From positions 22,048-86,047 of the forward strand of contig DASTXR010000103.1 of NCBI GenBank assembly GCA_035765415.1: 64,000 bases of DNA. The letters run 5' to 3'. Below the pieces are notes generated by a model that saw only the letters and a program-made list of their open reading frames with translations, had not been told where the DNA came from and did not search any database. Position 1 is the first letter of the stretch. Each line of letters starts with the position of its first letter. Of the stretch, positions 34,816-43,766 are shown in pieces. This DNA is from CADEED01 sp035765415. Its GTDB lineage: Bacteria > Pseudomonadota > Gammaproteobacteria > Steroidobacterales > Steroidobacteraceae. A program made the position numbers and the translations under genes.

Positions 34816-37536
34816 TCAAAAGTCTTTCTTGACGGTGAGTTCCCAGCGGCGTCCCGGCATGACCGACATGAGCTGTGAATTCGTGTCGCTGCTGCGGCCG
34901 CGGAAGTAGCGCTCGTCGGTGACGTTGTACGCGTTGCCCTTGACGTGCCACTGGCCACGGTCGTACGTCACCCCCACATTGCCCACGAGCGCCTCGGGCA
35001 ACAGGATGGCCTTGACGCGATCCGCGTAGACCTCGGCCGAATACGTCACGTTGAACAGCATGCCGAAGCCGTTCTTCAACTGGTACGTACCGCTCATGCC
35101 GAACTGCCGTTCCGGATCCGTGGTCTTTGCGCGGAACTGCGGCTGTCCAGCCGGCAGCGTGACCGACGCGCGGCCGCCATAGAGGAACGCTTCGGCCGGG
35201 AACAGGACGGCGCCGGTCAGCGGATCGAGCACGTCCTGGAAACCGATCTGCCGCCCGTTCACCTCGATGTTCGCCGTGGTGTCGACGGTGTATTCCGATT
35301 TCTGCCACAGGCCGTAGACCGATAGATAGAGATCGCGGATCGGTACCCACTTGATTTCCGTTTCGACACCGCGCGCCAGCGTGCTCGAGACTTCCGCGCC
35401 GGCAGTCGGATCATCCGCGGTGGCCACGTCGGTGCGTGTCTGCTCGTAGGCAGCCGAAGTCCAGATGAGCTTGCCGCCGAAGAAGCTGCCTTTGAGACCG
35501 GCCTCCTTGAGCTCGGCTTCCCCGATGTGTCCGGCGGGCACCACGCTCGCCTGCACGATGTTGTTGGACCCGTCGAGCGTCAGGCTGGAATTCGCCATCG
35601 TGAAATACGGCCGGAAGCCGAATGGCAACTGGTAGGAAAAGCTGGCGCTCCAGGACTTGCCCGAATCGCTGCCCTTCACCACCGGGCCCGGCGGAATGAA
35701 GCGGCCGGGGTTGGCAGACGTGCCCACCTGCGGGTTGAATGGCGGTTCGTCCTGCGCCTCGACATGCGACTTGTCGTATCGCGCGCCGAGCAGCAGGTTC
35801 ATCTTGCGGAACAAGTCGATGTCGAACATCAGGCCGACACCGCGTTCGTCGAACGTCGACCAGCGCTCGCTGCTGGCGGGCGTGCCCGTCGCGTACGTGT
35901 CGTTGCTGTACTGCGTCCAGAACTTGGTGTTGGGATAACTGATCCCGTTGTTGAACATCACGTCCTGGCGATAATCGAAGTCGCCGCCGGAGCTGCGGAT
36001 CCAGCCCGAGGTGCGGCGGTAGTTAGCAGACGCCAGGCTGTTGATGCGCAGGAAGTCCGGGAGCCAGCTGTCGGGAATGCGCTTGGTGACGGTGAACTTG
36101 TTCTCGATGGTCTTGATGTACTGGTTCTCGCCGTACGGCAGCCACGAGTCCTTGAACGAGTCGATGTTGTCGTAGAACATCTGGTTCTTCACCGTGAAGT
36201 CCGGGTTCACGTCGTAGACCAGGTCGATGTAGCCCAGGCGCTGCACGGCGTTCTGTTCGCGCTCGAAGGCGCCGTTTCGCCGATAGTCCACTTTCACGAC
36301 CTGCACCGTGCACGGGTCGAGCGCGAATCCCACGGGAAGCTGGCCGCTGGTGGGCAGCGGCCCGCCGGCCGGCATGGAGCGCATGACTTCCGCCGCGCGG
36401 CAGTTGATCTCCGGATGCGCCTGCAGGTAGGCCAGCATCGTGGCCGGAATGCCCGGCACCTTGGCGAACGAATCGAACGGCACCAGGTTGCCCGCCGGAT
36501 CGCGCTGCCACGTGTAGCGTTGCGACAAGGTCAGGTTCCCCGCGCTCAGGTTGCCGCGCACCGGAGAGGCCTGGTACTGCTCGACGTAGCCGATCATGCC
36601 GTCGCCGTTCACGTCCATGTTCACCATGGGCTGGCCGCTGACGTAGTCGCCATTGTCGACCAGCGCCTGCGTGACACGATTCATGTACGCGCCCGAGGTG
36701 ATGGAGTTCTGCGCCTGCCCGCCCGCCTCGAGGCGGAACGGGCCGACGAAATTCTCGACGCTCATCGTGATCTGGCCGAAGCGCTGCTGCACACCGACCT
36801 GCTTGATGTAGGTGTCCGAGTCCTCGAACATGAGGAAGCCGTAGAAGCCGGCCTGCTTGCTGCCCATCGATACCGGGCCGCCCACACCGAGCTGCCCTTC
36901 CAGGCGCCCGTACGCACCCCCGGCGAGCTGGTAGAAACCGGACGTGCCCGGTAGATAGGTTCCCGTCTTGGCGCGGCTCGACTTGGGCGTGAGGTTGGTA
37001 TAGCCGCCGATCTTGCCCATGCCGTAGATAGGCGATGGCGGTCCCTTCACCACTTCGATGCCATCCATCGCGGACAGCACCGTGCGGACGTGCCCCTGCA
37101 TGTTCAGGCGCTTCATGCCCCGGTAATACATGTCGGCGGAGACGCCGCGCACGTTGATGCCGCCCTGCAATCCGTAGCGCGTGGTGGTGTAGGTCCCGGG
37201 CACGACGCGCATGAGATCTTCGACCGCGGAAACGCCGAACAGCGAGATCTGCTCTTCGCTGACGAACGAAACCGTGCGCGGCGTTTCGAGCAGTGGTTTC
37301 ACGAACCCGAACGATGATGCCGATGGCTCGTTGGACAAGGCGCGCAGCGGGTCTTCGACCACCTGCATGGTGCTGAGCTCGGCGACATCAGCCGCGGATT
37401 TCTCTTCGGCCTCCTCCGGTTTTGCCGCGGCGGCGCTGTCCGCCGCGGCGGCTTCCTGCGCGACTGCCTGGACCGTGGCGCCGGAGAGGATCGCCGCGAT
37501 CGCGGCTGCCAACAGGGATCTCGAATTCGGTTGCAT
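34816..37536 (-). CDS. TonB-dependent receptor (second of a tandem pair)
   Basis: A 906-residue outer-membrane receptor. A signal peptide covers about 1-27 (QAVAQ-EA), followed by an acidic Ala/Glu stretch, a plug domain (ETPRTVSFVSEEQISLFGVSAVEDLMRVVPGT, then GIEVVKGPPSPIYGMGKIGGYTN) and a 22-strand beta-barrel ending in the aromatic terminus ELTVKKDF. There is no STN domain. Residues 308-319 read DVNGDGMIGYVE, a perfect EF-hand loop pattern. ATG 37536 has GGAGAC nearby, part of which lies in a hairpin. Paralogue of the receptor upstream; substrate unknown. Confidence 0.9.
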   Translation of the reverse strand: MQPNSRSLLAAAIAAILSGATVQAVAQEAAAADSAAAAKPEEAEEKSAADVAELSTMQVVEDPLRALSNEPSASSFGFVKPLLETPRTVSFVSEEQISLFGVSAVEDLMRVVPGTYTTTRYGLQGGINVRGVSADMYYRGMKRLNMQGHVRTVLSAMDGIEVVKGPPSPIYGMGKIGGYTNLTPKSSRAKTGTYLPGTSGFYQLAGGAYGRLEGQLGVGGPVSMGSKQAGFYGFLMFEDSDTYIKQVGVQQRFGQITMSVENFVGPFRLEAGGQAQNSITSGAYMNRVTQALVDNGDYVSGQPMVNMDVNGDGMIGYVEQYQASPVRGNLSAGNLTLSQRYTWQRDPAGNLVPFDSFAKVPGIPATMLAYLQAHPEINCRAAEVMRSMPAGGPLPTSGQLPVGFALDPCTVQVVKVDYRRNGAFEREQNAVQRLGYIDLVYDVNPDFTVKNQMFYDNIDSFKDSWLPYGENQYIKTIENKFTVTKRIPDSWLPDFLRINSLASANYRRTSGWIRSSGGDFDYRQDVMFNNGISYPNTKFWTQYSNDTYATGTPASSERWSTFDERGVGLMFDIDLFRKMNLLLGARYDKSHVEAQDEPPFNPQVGTSANPGRFIPPGPVVKGSDSGKSWSASFSYQLPFGFRPYFTMANSSLTLDGSNNIVQASVVPAGHIGEAELKEAGLKGSFFGGKLIWTSAAYEQTRTDVATADDPTAGAEVSSTLARGVETEIKWVPIRDLYLSVYGLWQKSEYTVDTTANIEVNGRQIGFQDVLDPLTGAVLFPAEAFLYGGRASVTLPAGQPQFRAKTTDPERQFGMSGTYQLKNGFGMLFNVTYSAEVYADRVKAILLPEALVGNVGVTYDRGQWHVKGNAYNVTDERYFRGRSSDTNSQLMSVMPGRRWELTVKKDF

Positions 37537-37544
37537 GCGTGTCT

Positions 37545-37576
37545 CCACTGAATCGGCTCACGTGGCCGTTCAGTGG
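37545..37576 (-). promoter_or_regulatory. Hairpin covering the ribosome-binding site of the second receptor
   Basis: On the transcript strand, CCACTGAA and TTCAGTGG pair over 8 bp and an inner CGGC/GCCG adds 4 bp, with one bulged A and a loop of about 7. The 3' arm ends in ...GTGG-AGAC, so the GGAG ribosome-binding site of the receptor starting at 37536 is half buried in the stem. It sits in the 93-base gap between the two receptors. No U-run follows, so it is not a standard terminator. Confidence 0.55.
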
Positions 37577-37629
37577 GAGAGACGCGAAGGCGCAGGGCCA
37601 CCCTACCTGAGGGATGACTTGTTAGCCTT

Positions 37630-40600
37630 TCAGAACGTGCGCTTGAGCGTGAGTTGCCAGTGGCGCGCGGGCATGGCCTGCGCGAGCGCGTCCCCGAGTG
37701 CATCGCCAGTGCGCGCGCGGTAGTAGCTTTCGTCGAGCGCGTTGAGCACGTCGACCTTGAAATGCCAGTCGCGCACGTCCCAGAACAGGCCGGCATCGAG
37801 CACTCGCGCCGAGGGCAGCTCCACGGCGCACAACCGACCGGAGCAGACCGACGAGAAGTAGTTGCCGCTCAGCGTGATCCCAAGCCCGTTGCGCATCTGG
37901 TACTGCGTGGACAATCCGAGTTGCGTGCGCGGATTGCCTTGCTTGGTCGCGAACTCGGGCATGTCGGCCGGCAATACGATGCGCGTGCGCCCGCCGTACA
38001 TGAAGGCTTCGGCCGGATAGATCACGTTGCCCGCCGCATCGCGCACGTCCTCGAACCCCAATGTGCGCGCGTCGACCAGCAGGGCGCCACCCGTGTTCGG
38101 CGTGAATTCGGTTTCCTGGCGCAACGCATACAGTGACAACAGGCTGTTGCGCACGGGCACCCACTTGATTTCCAGCTCGAGGCCGCGCGTCAATGTCGCG
38201 GACGCGTATGCACCGATCACCGCCTGCGAATCCGCATTGCCGAGCACGCGCCGCTGGCGGTACAGCGCCAGTGTCGCGAAGAGTCTGTTGGACAGTGCAC
38301 TCGCTTTTACGCCGAGCTCGCGCAGTTCCGACTCGCCGATGTGCCCGGACTCGATGACCGCGTTGCTCAATGAATTGTTGTTGCCGTCGAGCGCCACGCT
38401 GGCGCGCGCGAGCGTCACGTAGGGCCGCAGGTGCGGCGTCAGCGAATGCGACAGGCTCGCGCTCCAGGAGATGCCGCTGTCCCAGGCGCTCGCGGAGACA
38501 TCGCTGGCGGCAAATGCGCCGGGATTCGCCGAGCTTCCGGTATTGGGATTGAAAGCCGCGAAGTCGGTGTTGCGGGCATGCGAACTGTCGGTGCGCAGGC
38601 CGAGCAGCACGTTCGTGCGCTCATCGATGTCCACGTCGAGCATCACGCCCAGACCCATCTCGGAAAATTCCGAGGCGTAGGTACTGGTCCAGGGATAACC
38701 GTCGGTGTCGATGCCGGCGTTGTCGTATGGATTCGCGAACGTCGTGTTGCCGGTCATGCCGGCGGTCGCAGCGTTGTAACTGCTCGCCATCGCGTCGGTG
38801 CGATGCGTACTGAAATCGCCGGCCGTGAAGAAAGATCCGTCGGCCACGGTCTTTCGATAGTTGAGCGCCGCGAGCACGCGGGCGCGCACCACGCTCGGAA
38901 GCCAGTTGAGCCGGCGCGTCAGAGTGAGGCGATCCTCGATGACATAGACACTCTGCGCTTGCGCGAAAGGCTGGTCGGAGGCCTTGTGCTGATCCATGCG
39001 GTCGTAGAACAACTGATTCGAAACCGTGAAGTCGGGATTCGCGTCGTGGATAAGATCGCAGAAGAAAGTCAGAAAACGCGCCTCGAGGTCGCGCTCGAAG
39101 GCCGTGGCGCGGCGCGCGTCGAGTGTGTCGAAGCCCGTCGTGCGCGGGTCGAGGAACATGCCGGCGGGCACGTGCCCGGAGATCGGCTGCGGACCGCCCG
39201 GCCCTGCGGCACGCAGCGCGCCAGAAGGATCCGCTTCCGGGTGCGCCACCAGGTAGTCGTACATCGACTGCGGGATGCCGGCGACGCGCGGAAATTGATC
39301 GAGTGGCAACGGCCTGCCTTCCGCGTCCCGAGGCCACGCGAAGTACTGGATCAGCGGCTGGTTGCCGGCACTCAATGCTCCGCGCACCGGCGAAGCGGTA
39401 TTCATCTCTCGCCAGCCAATCGCACCGTTGTCGTTCAGATCGAGATCGATCAACGGCTCGCCGCGGATGTAGCGGCCATGATCGACGAGATCCTGCGTCA
39501 GTCGGCCCGTCAGCGCGCCGGCGGTGCGCGACACCTGGGTATTCGCACCGAGCTCCAGGCGCATCGGTCCCGCGAAGTCTTCGATGCTGATGGCGGCCTG
39601 CAGCAGTTGCTGCTTGATAGGCACCCCGTGCGCGTACGAACCAGAGTCTTCGAACAACCCGTGGAGGTAGTAACCGCCGCGCCTGCCGTATGCATCGAGC
39701 GAACCGCCGAAGCCAAAGGACCACTCATTGCGATCGTAGGAACCCAGCACGCCCTTGGCGAAACCGGCAATGCCGTCGATGTAGCTCCCGTTCTGCGCGC
39801 GCCCCGAAGTCGGCTCGACGTTGATGTAGCCGCCTATCTTCCCCATTCCGAAGATCGGTGACGGCGGTCCTCGCACCACTTCGATGGTATCGAGCGCGCC
39901 GAGCACGCTCCGGCCATGTCCCTGCAGGCTCAGCCGCTTCATTCCCCGAAAATAGAAATCGGCGGGCACATTGCGCACGTCCACAGAGCCCTGGATGCCG
40001 AATCGCGTCGTGGTGAAAGTGCCCGGCACCAGCCGCACCAGGTCCTCGACCGCTGAGAGACCGAACAAGTCGATGGTCTCGGCGCTCACCGACGAGACCG
40101 ACCGCGGAGTCTCGATCAGCAGCTTGCTCAGACCGAAGGCCGACGTGCTCGGCGCGTTGGGCAGCAGGCGCAACGGATCCGCCACTACCTGAACATCGAC
40201 CAGCGCCACTACATCGGGGGCGCCGGCTTCGATGCTCGCATCACCCGGTGTGCGTCGCGGGACCACACGCGCGGTCTCCGGCTCCACGAGCATCACCGTC
40301 ATCTCGTTGACCTGCTTCCATCCGACACCCGAGCCCGCCAACAAGCGGTCGAGCGCCTCGCCTTTGCGCATGCGACCGGAGACGTCTGCCGCGTTGCGGC
40401 CCGCGACCAGTCTCGGGTCGTAGACGATCTGCAGGCCGCTCTGATCGCCGAAGCGATCGAGCGCATCGGCGAGCGGTCCCGATGCGATATCGAATCTCGC
40501 CACATCGCGAACCTTGGGCGCGGTGACGCGCTCCGCGCGTGCGGCTGCGCTTGCGAAGACACAGGTAGTGAGAGCAACCACGAGTGCCCGGGTCGCCACG

Positions 40601-40632
40601 CGCCGTTTTAGCCACTGGATGCGCAACCGCAT
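37630..40632 (-). CDS. TonB-dependent receptor with N-terminal STN signalling domain (FecA type)
   Basis: A 1000-residue outer-membrane transducer. After the signal peptide (to about residue 34) comes an STN domain (FDIASGPLADALDRFGDQSGLQIVYDPRLVAG...GEALDRLLAGSGVGWKQV) that contacts FecR, then the plug (ETPRSVSSVSAETIDLFGLSAVEDLVRLVPGT; TIEVVRGPPSPIFGMGKIGGYIN) and the barrel ending QLTLKRTF. Residues 398-409 read DLNDNGAIGWRE, an EF-hand-like loop matching that of the next receptor. It lies 20 bases after fecR. This gene probably senses as well as imports the ligand; its paralogue downstream only imports (inference from the missing STN). Confidence 0.92.
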   Translation of the reverse strand: MRLRIQWLKRRVATRALVVALTTCVFASAAARAERVTAPKVRDVARFDIASGPLADALDRFGDQSGLQIVYDPRLVAGRNAADVSGRMRKGEALDRLLAGSGVGWKQVNEMTVMLVEPETARVVPRRTPGDASIEAGAPDVVALVDVQVVADPLRLLPNAPSTSAFGLSKLLIETPRSVSSVSAETIDLFGLSAVEDLVRLVPGTFTTTRFGIQGSVDVRNVPADFYFRGMKRLSLQGHGRSVLGALDTIEVVRGPPSPIFGMGKIGGYINVEPTSGRAQNGSYIDGIAGFAKGVLGSYDRNEWSFGFGGSLDAYGRRGGYYLHGLFEDSGSYAHGVPIKQQLLQAAISIEDFAGPMRLELGANTQVSRTAGALTGRLTQDLVDHGRYIRGEPLIDLDLNDNGAIGWREMNTASPVRGALSAGNQPLIQYFAWPRDAEGRPLPLDQFPRVAGIPQSMYDYLVAHPEADPSGALRAAGPGGPQPISGHVPAGMFLDPRTTGFDTLDARRATAFERDLEARFLTFFCDLIHDANPDFTVSNQLFYDRMDQHKASDQPFAQAQSVYVIEDRLTLTRRLNWLPSVVRARVLAALNYRKTVADGSFFTAGDFSTHRTDAMASSYNAATAGMTGNTTFANPYDNAGIDTDGYPWTSTYASEFSEMGLGVMLDVDIDERTNVLLGLRTDSSHARNTDFAAFNPNTGSSANPGAFAASDVSASAWDSGISWSASLSHSLTPHLRPYVTLARASVALDGNNNSLSNAVIESGHIGESELRELGVKASALSNRLFATLALYRQRRVLGNADSQAVIGAYASATLTRGLELEIKWVPVRNSLLSLYALRQETEFTPNTGGALLVDARTLGFEDVRDAAGNVIYPAEAFMYGGRTRIVLPADMPEFATKQGNPRTQLGLSTQYQMRNGLGITLSGNYFSSVCSGRLCAVELPSARVLDAGLFWDVRDWHFKVDVLNALDESYYRARTGDALGDALAQAMPARHWQLTLKRTF

Positions 40633-40652
40633 TCCGTCTCGTGGCGGCGGCG

Positions 40653-41669
40653 TCAGAGGGGATCGGACTCGTAGCGCCTGAACAGGAGGATCTCCCCGCC
40701 CCCGCCGTCGACGGACCGCAACGGCAATGCCGCTGCGAATGCCGACAAGATCAACTCACTGTCACCCGCTATGAAATTTCCACCCACGGGAAGGGACGCC
40801 AGGCTCGGATCCGCCAGGCGCAGTTTGCGCGTGGAATAACGATTCACTTCTTCCAGCGCCTCGGCGAGCGGCGTACCGCGGAATACCAGGCGGCCCCGCG
40901 ACCAGCTCGTCGCCATGTACGTGTCGACCGAGCTCTTCACCGGCGCAGAGCGCTTGCCCTGGAGACTGATCTGTTCACCGGGCGCGAGTCGTTCTTCCCA
41001 CCGCGCTGCTTCGGCTGTTGTATCGAGAGGCGCCACGGACACCGAACCTTCGGTGAGCACCACGACCACGCGTTCTGAATCGCTCTGAACCTGGAACTTG
41101 GTTCCGAGCGCCGTCGTGCGCGTACCTCCGGCCGTCACGACGAAAGGACGTTCACGATCTTTCGCGACATCGAACAAGGCCCGGCCGCGAGTCAACGTGA
41201 TCGCGCGCTCGCGATCGCCGATGTTTACGGCGATTTCACTGCCGACGTCGAGATGCACCACCGAGTTGTCGGCGAGCGTGACGTCGCGCTGCTCGTCGAC
41301 GCGTGTGACGAACACTTCCGCGGGCGACGAGTGTTCGACGACTCCCGCCACCCGGACTGCGACCAGCGCGACAATCAGGCTTGCGGCCAGTGCCGCAGGC
41401 ACCGCCCATCGCCGGCGCGATGGCGCGGTGGATTCTCCGCAGACTTCGTCGGCCAGCGCGCACAGGCGATCGTCCTGTTCGATGAGCTGATCGAATCGGC
41501 GCACCGTACGCTCGGCATCGGCATAGGCGTGCCAATGATCCGGGTTGGCGCGCAGCCAGTTCTCGAATGCTTCGCGGTCACGCCCGGTGCAATCCGGTGC
41601 ATGAACGCGCGCATACCATCGAGCCGCGGCATCCACTACGGATTCGCGGGTATTACTCATGAGGTCCAT
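40653..41669 (-). CDS. FecR-type anti-sigma / sigma regulator
   Basis: A 338-residue inner-membrane regulator. The N-terminal cytoplasmic domain has the family pattern AARWYARVHAPDCTGRDREAFENWLRANPDHWHAYADAE, which holds the sigma factor. One transmembrane helix follows (VPAALAASLIVALVAVRVAGVV, near 90-110). The periplasmic FecR domain (TRVDEQRDVTLADNSVVHLDVGSEI...) would receive the signal from the receptor's STN domain. Start ATG 41669 (MDLMSN), 5 bases after the sigma gene; an ATG at 41660 is possible and neither has a strong ribosome-binding site. Confidence 0.9.
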   Translation of the reverse strand: MDLMSNTRESVVDAAARWYARVHAPDCTGRDREAFENWLRANPDHWHAYADAERTVRRFDQLIEQDDRLCALADEVCGESTAPSRRRWAVPAALAASLIVALVAVRVAGVVEHSSPAEVFVTRVDEQRDVTLADNSVVHLDVGSEIAVNIGDRERAITLTRGRALFDVAKDRERPFVVTAGGTRTTALGTKFQVQSDSERVVVVLTEGSVSVAPLDTTAEAARWEERLAPGEQISLQGKRSAPVKSSVDTYMATSWSRGRLVFRGTPLAEALEEVNRYSTRKLRLADPSLASLPVGGNFIAGDSELILSAFAAALPLRSVDGGGGEILLFRRYESDPL

Positions 41670-41674
41670 TTGGC

Positions 41675-42247
41675 TTATGACGTAGCCGCGAGGCTTCCCC
41701 CTACCTTTTTCATGCAAACAGCCAAAGCACGGCTGATGTGCTTCTCGACCATCTTCACCGAGATGCCGCAGTGCGCCGCAATCTCCGGATAGGTCATGCG
41801 CCGCACGCGACTCAGCAGGAAGACCTGCCGGCACTTGGGCGGCAGGTCTTCGATGGCTGCGCGCAGCAGCTCGAGTTCCTGTTTTGCCGAGATTTCCCGC
41901 TCCGCCGACGGGGTGTCAGACACCAGCTCGACGGCATCCAGGCTGCATTGATCGGACACGCGCCGCACGTGCTCGGAACGGCCGAGATCGTTCGCGACAT
42001 TGATGGCGATGCGGAACAACATCGAGGAAGGCGAACGGATCTGGCGGGAATTCTGGTACTGCATCATGCGGATGTACGCTTCCTGGGCGACATCGTTGGC
42101 GTCTTCGGGCGTGCGCAGTCTCTGACGCAGGAAATGGATGAGCGAGTCGTGATAACGGCGCACGGTGTTGTGAACCGACAACGGTTCGCCGTTGTGGTCC
42201 TCGATGAACGGCACGCCATCGAGCGCCGATTTTGTCGTCGCATTCAC
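41675..42247 (-). CDS. ECF sigma factor, FecI type
   Basis: A sigma-70 family factor of about 190 residues. Region 2 is YHDSLIHFLRQRLRTPEDANDVAQEAYIRMMQY (about 40-72); region 4 is LRAAIEDLPPKCRQVFLLSRVRRMTYPEIAAHCGISVKMVEKHISRAL with its helix-turn-helix near the C-terminus. With fecR and the STN receptor immediately downstream this forms a cell-surface signalling cascade that should switch on the receptor-amidase array. The start is uncertain: GTG 42247 gives a normal length, and there is no clear ribosome-binding site. Confidence 0.88.
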   Translation of the reverse strand: MNATTKSALDGVPFIEDHNGEPLSVHNTVRRYHDSLIHFLRQRLRTPEDANDVAQEAYIRMMQYQNSRQIRSPSSMLFRIAINVANDLGRSEHVRRVSDQCSLDAVELVSDTPSAEREISAKQELELLRAAIEDLPPKCRQVFLLSRVRRMTYPEIAAHCGISVKMVEKHISRALAVCMKKVGGSLAATS

Positions 42248-42620
42248 CGTGCACAACCCGTGGACACTAGTAAGACCCCTGTGCTTCCCTTTCTCGTATG
42301 CAGCACGATGTGTGCCAACACGCCGCGAAAGCCGTCGCGCACGCACAAGAGAAAAATTCATGAGCCGAACGCGAACTCGATTCGGTGAATAACGTTGTTG
42401 TAACCGGCGGACGCAGATCAGATTTATCGGCGCGCGAAAAAGTCGCGCAGCGACGGTGGGGGACAGCGGCGGCGTGTTCGCGTCGCTGCGCGCGGCCCAG
42501 GCGGAGCTTCGAATGCGCTTCGCCAATGCACCCGGCCAGTGCCGCGGGGCGCGCGGATAGCACGAGTCGGTGCAGGTCGCAAGGCGGCGGGTGCCTCCTT
42601 ATATGAGTAGAATTTCGCCC
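42248..42620. other. Intergenic region between the sigma gene and mlaA
   Basis: About 370 bases separating the divergent sigma factor and mlaA genes. It must hold promoters for both. Short open frames here lack family features and ribosome-binding sites, and I see no RNA gene or convincing repeat. Confidence 0.5.
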
Positions 42621-43418
42621 ATGCCAAAAACCGCCCTTTTCTGCCTGCTGTTGGCTCTCACCGGTTGCGCCAGCATTCCATCCGGCAAACCCGACGCCCG
42701 CGACCCGTGGGAACGCTTCAACCGCACCACATTCCAGTTCAACGAGGCGCTCGACCGCGCCATTGCCAAGCCGGTGGCCAAGGCATATGTGAAAGTGACC
42801 CCGCGCGTGGTTCGAACCGGCATCAGCAACGTGTTCAACAACCTCGATAACGTGCCCACGATCATCAACGACGCGCTGCAGGGCAAGTTTCGCCAGGCAG
42901 GTCACGACTCGGCGCGCTTCCTGCTCAACAGCACGCTTGGGCTTGGCGGCCTGTTCGATCCCGCGAGCTCGGCCGGGCTCGACGCCAATGACGAAGACCT
43001 GGGACAGACCCTGGGCAAGTGGGGCGTGAAATCGGGGCCTTACATCGTTCTGCCCATTCTCGGGCCTTCGTCGGTGCGCGATGCTTTCTCCCGCGCGGCG
43101 GACACCTACATGGAGCCCGTCTGGTACCTCGAGGACGACAGCACGCGCTATATCATCCGTTTGGGTGACCTGCTCGATCAGCGTGCCAACCTGCTGGAGC
43201 TCGACGCGCAATTGGAACGCAGCTACGACCGCTATGCGTTCATCCGCAACGCCTGGCTGCAGCGGCGCGAATACCAGGTCAAGGACGGCAACATCGACGA
43301 CCAGTCGCTCGAACTCGAACAGGAATTCATGGACGAACCCCCGGCAGATCCGGCGGCGGCGCCACCTGCGGATCCTTCCACCACCGAGCCGGCTCCACCT
43401 GCCCCACCCTCACAATAG
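42621..43418 (+). CDS. mlaA: Outer-membrane phospholipid transport lipoprotein MlaA (VacJ)
   Basis: A 265-residue outer-membrane lipoprotein that removes misplaced phospholipids from the outer leaflet and passes them to MlaC. The lipobox LTGC puts the lipidated Cys at about residue 16. The MlaA fold follows (DPWERFNRTTFQFNEALDRAI; VFNNLDNVPTIINDALQGK; LGLGGLFDPASSAGL; KSGPYIVLPILGPSSVRDA). The C-terminus has a Pro/Ala-rich tail of about 30 residues beyond the family core. Start ATG 42621; an ATG at 42603 is in frame but leaves an odd signal peptide. The mlaFEDCB operon is 4 kb away on the other strand. Confidence 0.95.
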   Translation: MPKTALFCLLLALTGCASIPSGKPDARDPWERFNRTTFQFNEALDRAIAKPVAKAYVKVTPRVVRTGISNVFNNLDNVPTIINDALQGKFRQAGHDSARFLLNSTLGLGGLFDPASSAGLDANDEDLGQTLGKWGVKSGPYIVLPILGPSSVRDAFSRAADTYMEPVWYLEDDSTRYIIRLGDLLDQRANLLELDAQLERSYDRYAFIRNAWLQRREYQVKDGNIDDQSLELEQEFMDEPPADPAAAPPADPSTTEPAPPAPPSQ

Positions 43419-43448
43419 CTAGACTTAAGGGAGACAGGGGGGGGCGAA

Positions 43449-43766
43449 ATGACCACACAGATGGATCAGGGCAAGCTGCCGCCGTTGCTGCTGCTGCACC
43501 CTGACGACAACATTCTCGTCGCGCGGCGCGATATCGCGGCCGGCGAAACCGTGGAAATGGACGGCGAGACCTTCAATATGCCCGTGGCCATCGAGCTGGG
43601 TCACAAACTCGCGCGCCGCGCCCTTGCGGCGGATACTCGGGTCCTCAAGTACGGCGCACCCATCGGGTCGATGAAGATCGCCGTGGCCCGCGGGGAACAC
43701 GTACATCTGCACAACCTGCGCAGCGACTACCTGCCTTCGACTTCACGGGATATGGACGGACATTGA
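43449..43766 (+). CDS. UxaA-type dehydratase, small (SAF-domain) subunit
   Basis: A 105-residue SAF-domain protein corresponding to the N-terminal part of altronate dehydratase UxaA: LLLHPDDNILVARRDIAAGE, AIELGHKLARRALAADTRVLKYGAPIGSMKIAVARGEHVHLHN. In split systems this pairs with the large subunit that follows. A very G-rich ribosome-binding site (AGGGGGGGGCG) precedes the ATG. The stop overlaps the next start (TGATG). Substrate is probably a sugar acid; which one is unknown. Confidence 0.88.
   Translation: MTTQMDQGKLPPLLLLHPDDNILVARRDIAAGETVEMDGETFNMPVAIELGHKLARRALAADTRVLKYGAPIGSMKIAVARGEHVHLHNLRSDYLPSTSRDMDGH

Noticed and set aside
37545..37576. The inter-receptor hairpin as a Rho-independent terminator
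   Set aside because: No U-run follows the stem; the ribosome-binding site and ATG of the next gene follow directly.
42385..42627. Small ORFs between the sigma gene and mlaA
   Set aside because: Arg/Pro-rich, mutually overlapping on both strands, no ribosome-binding site or conservation signal.
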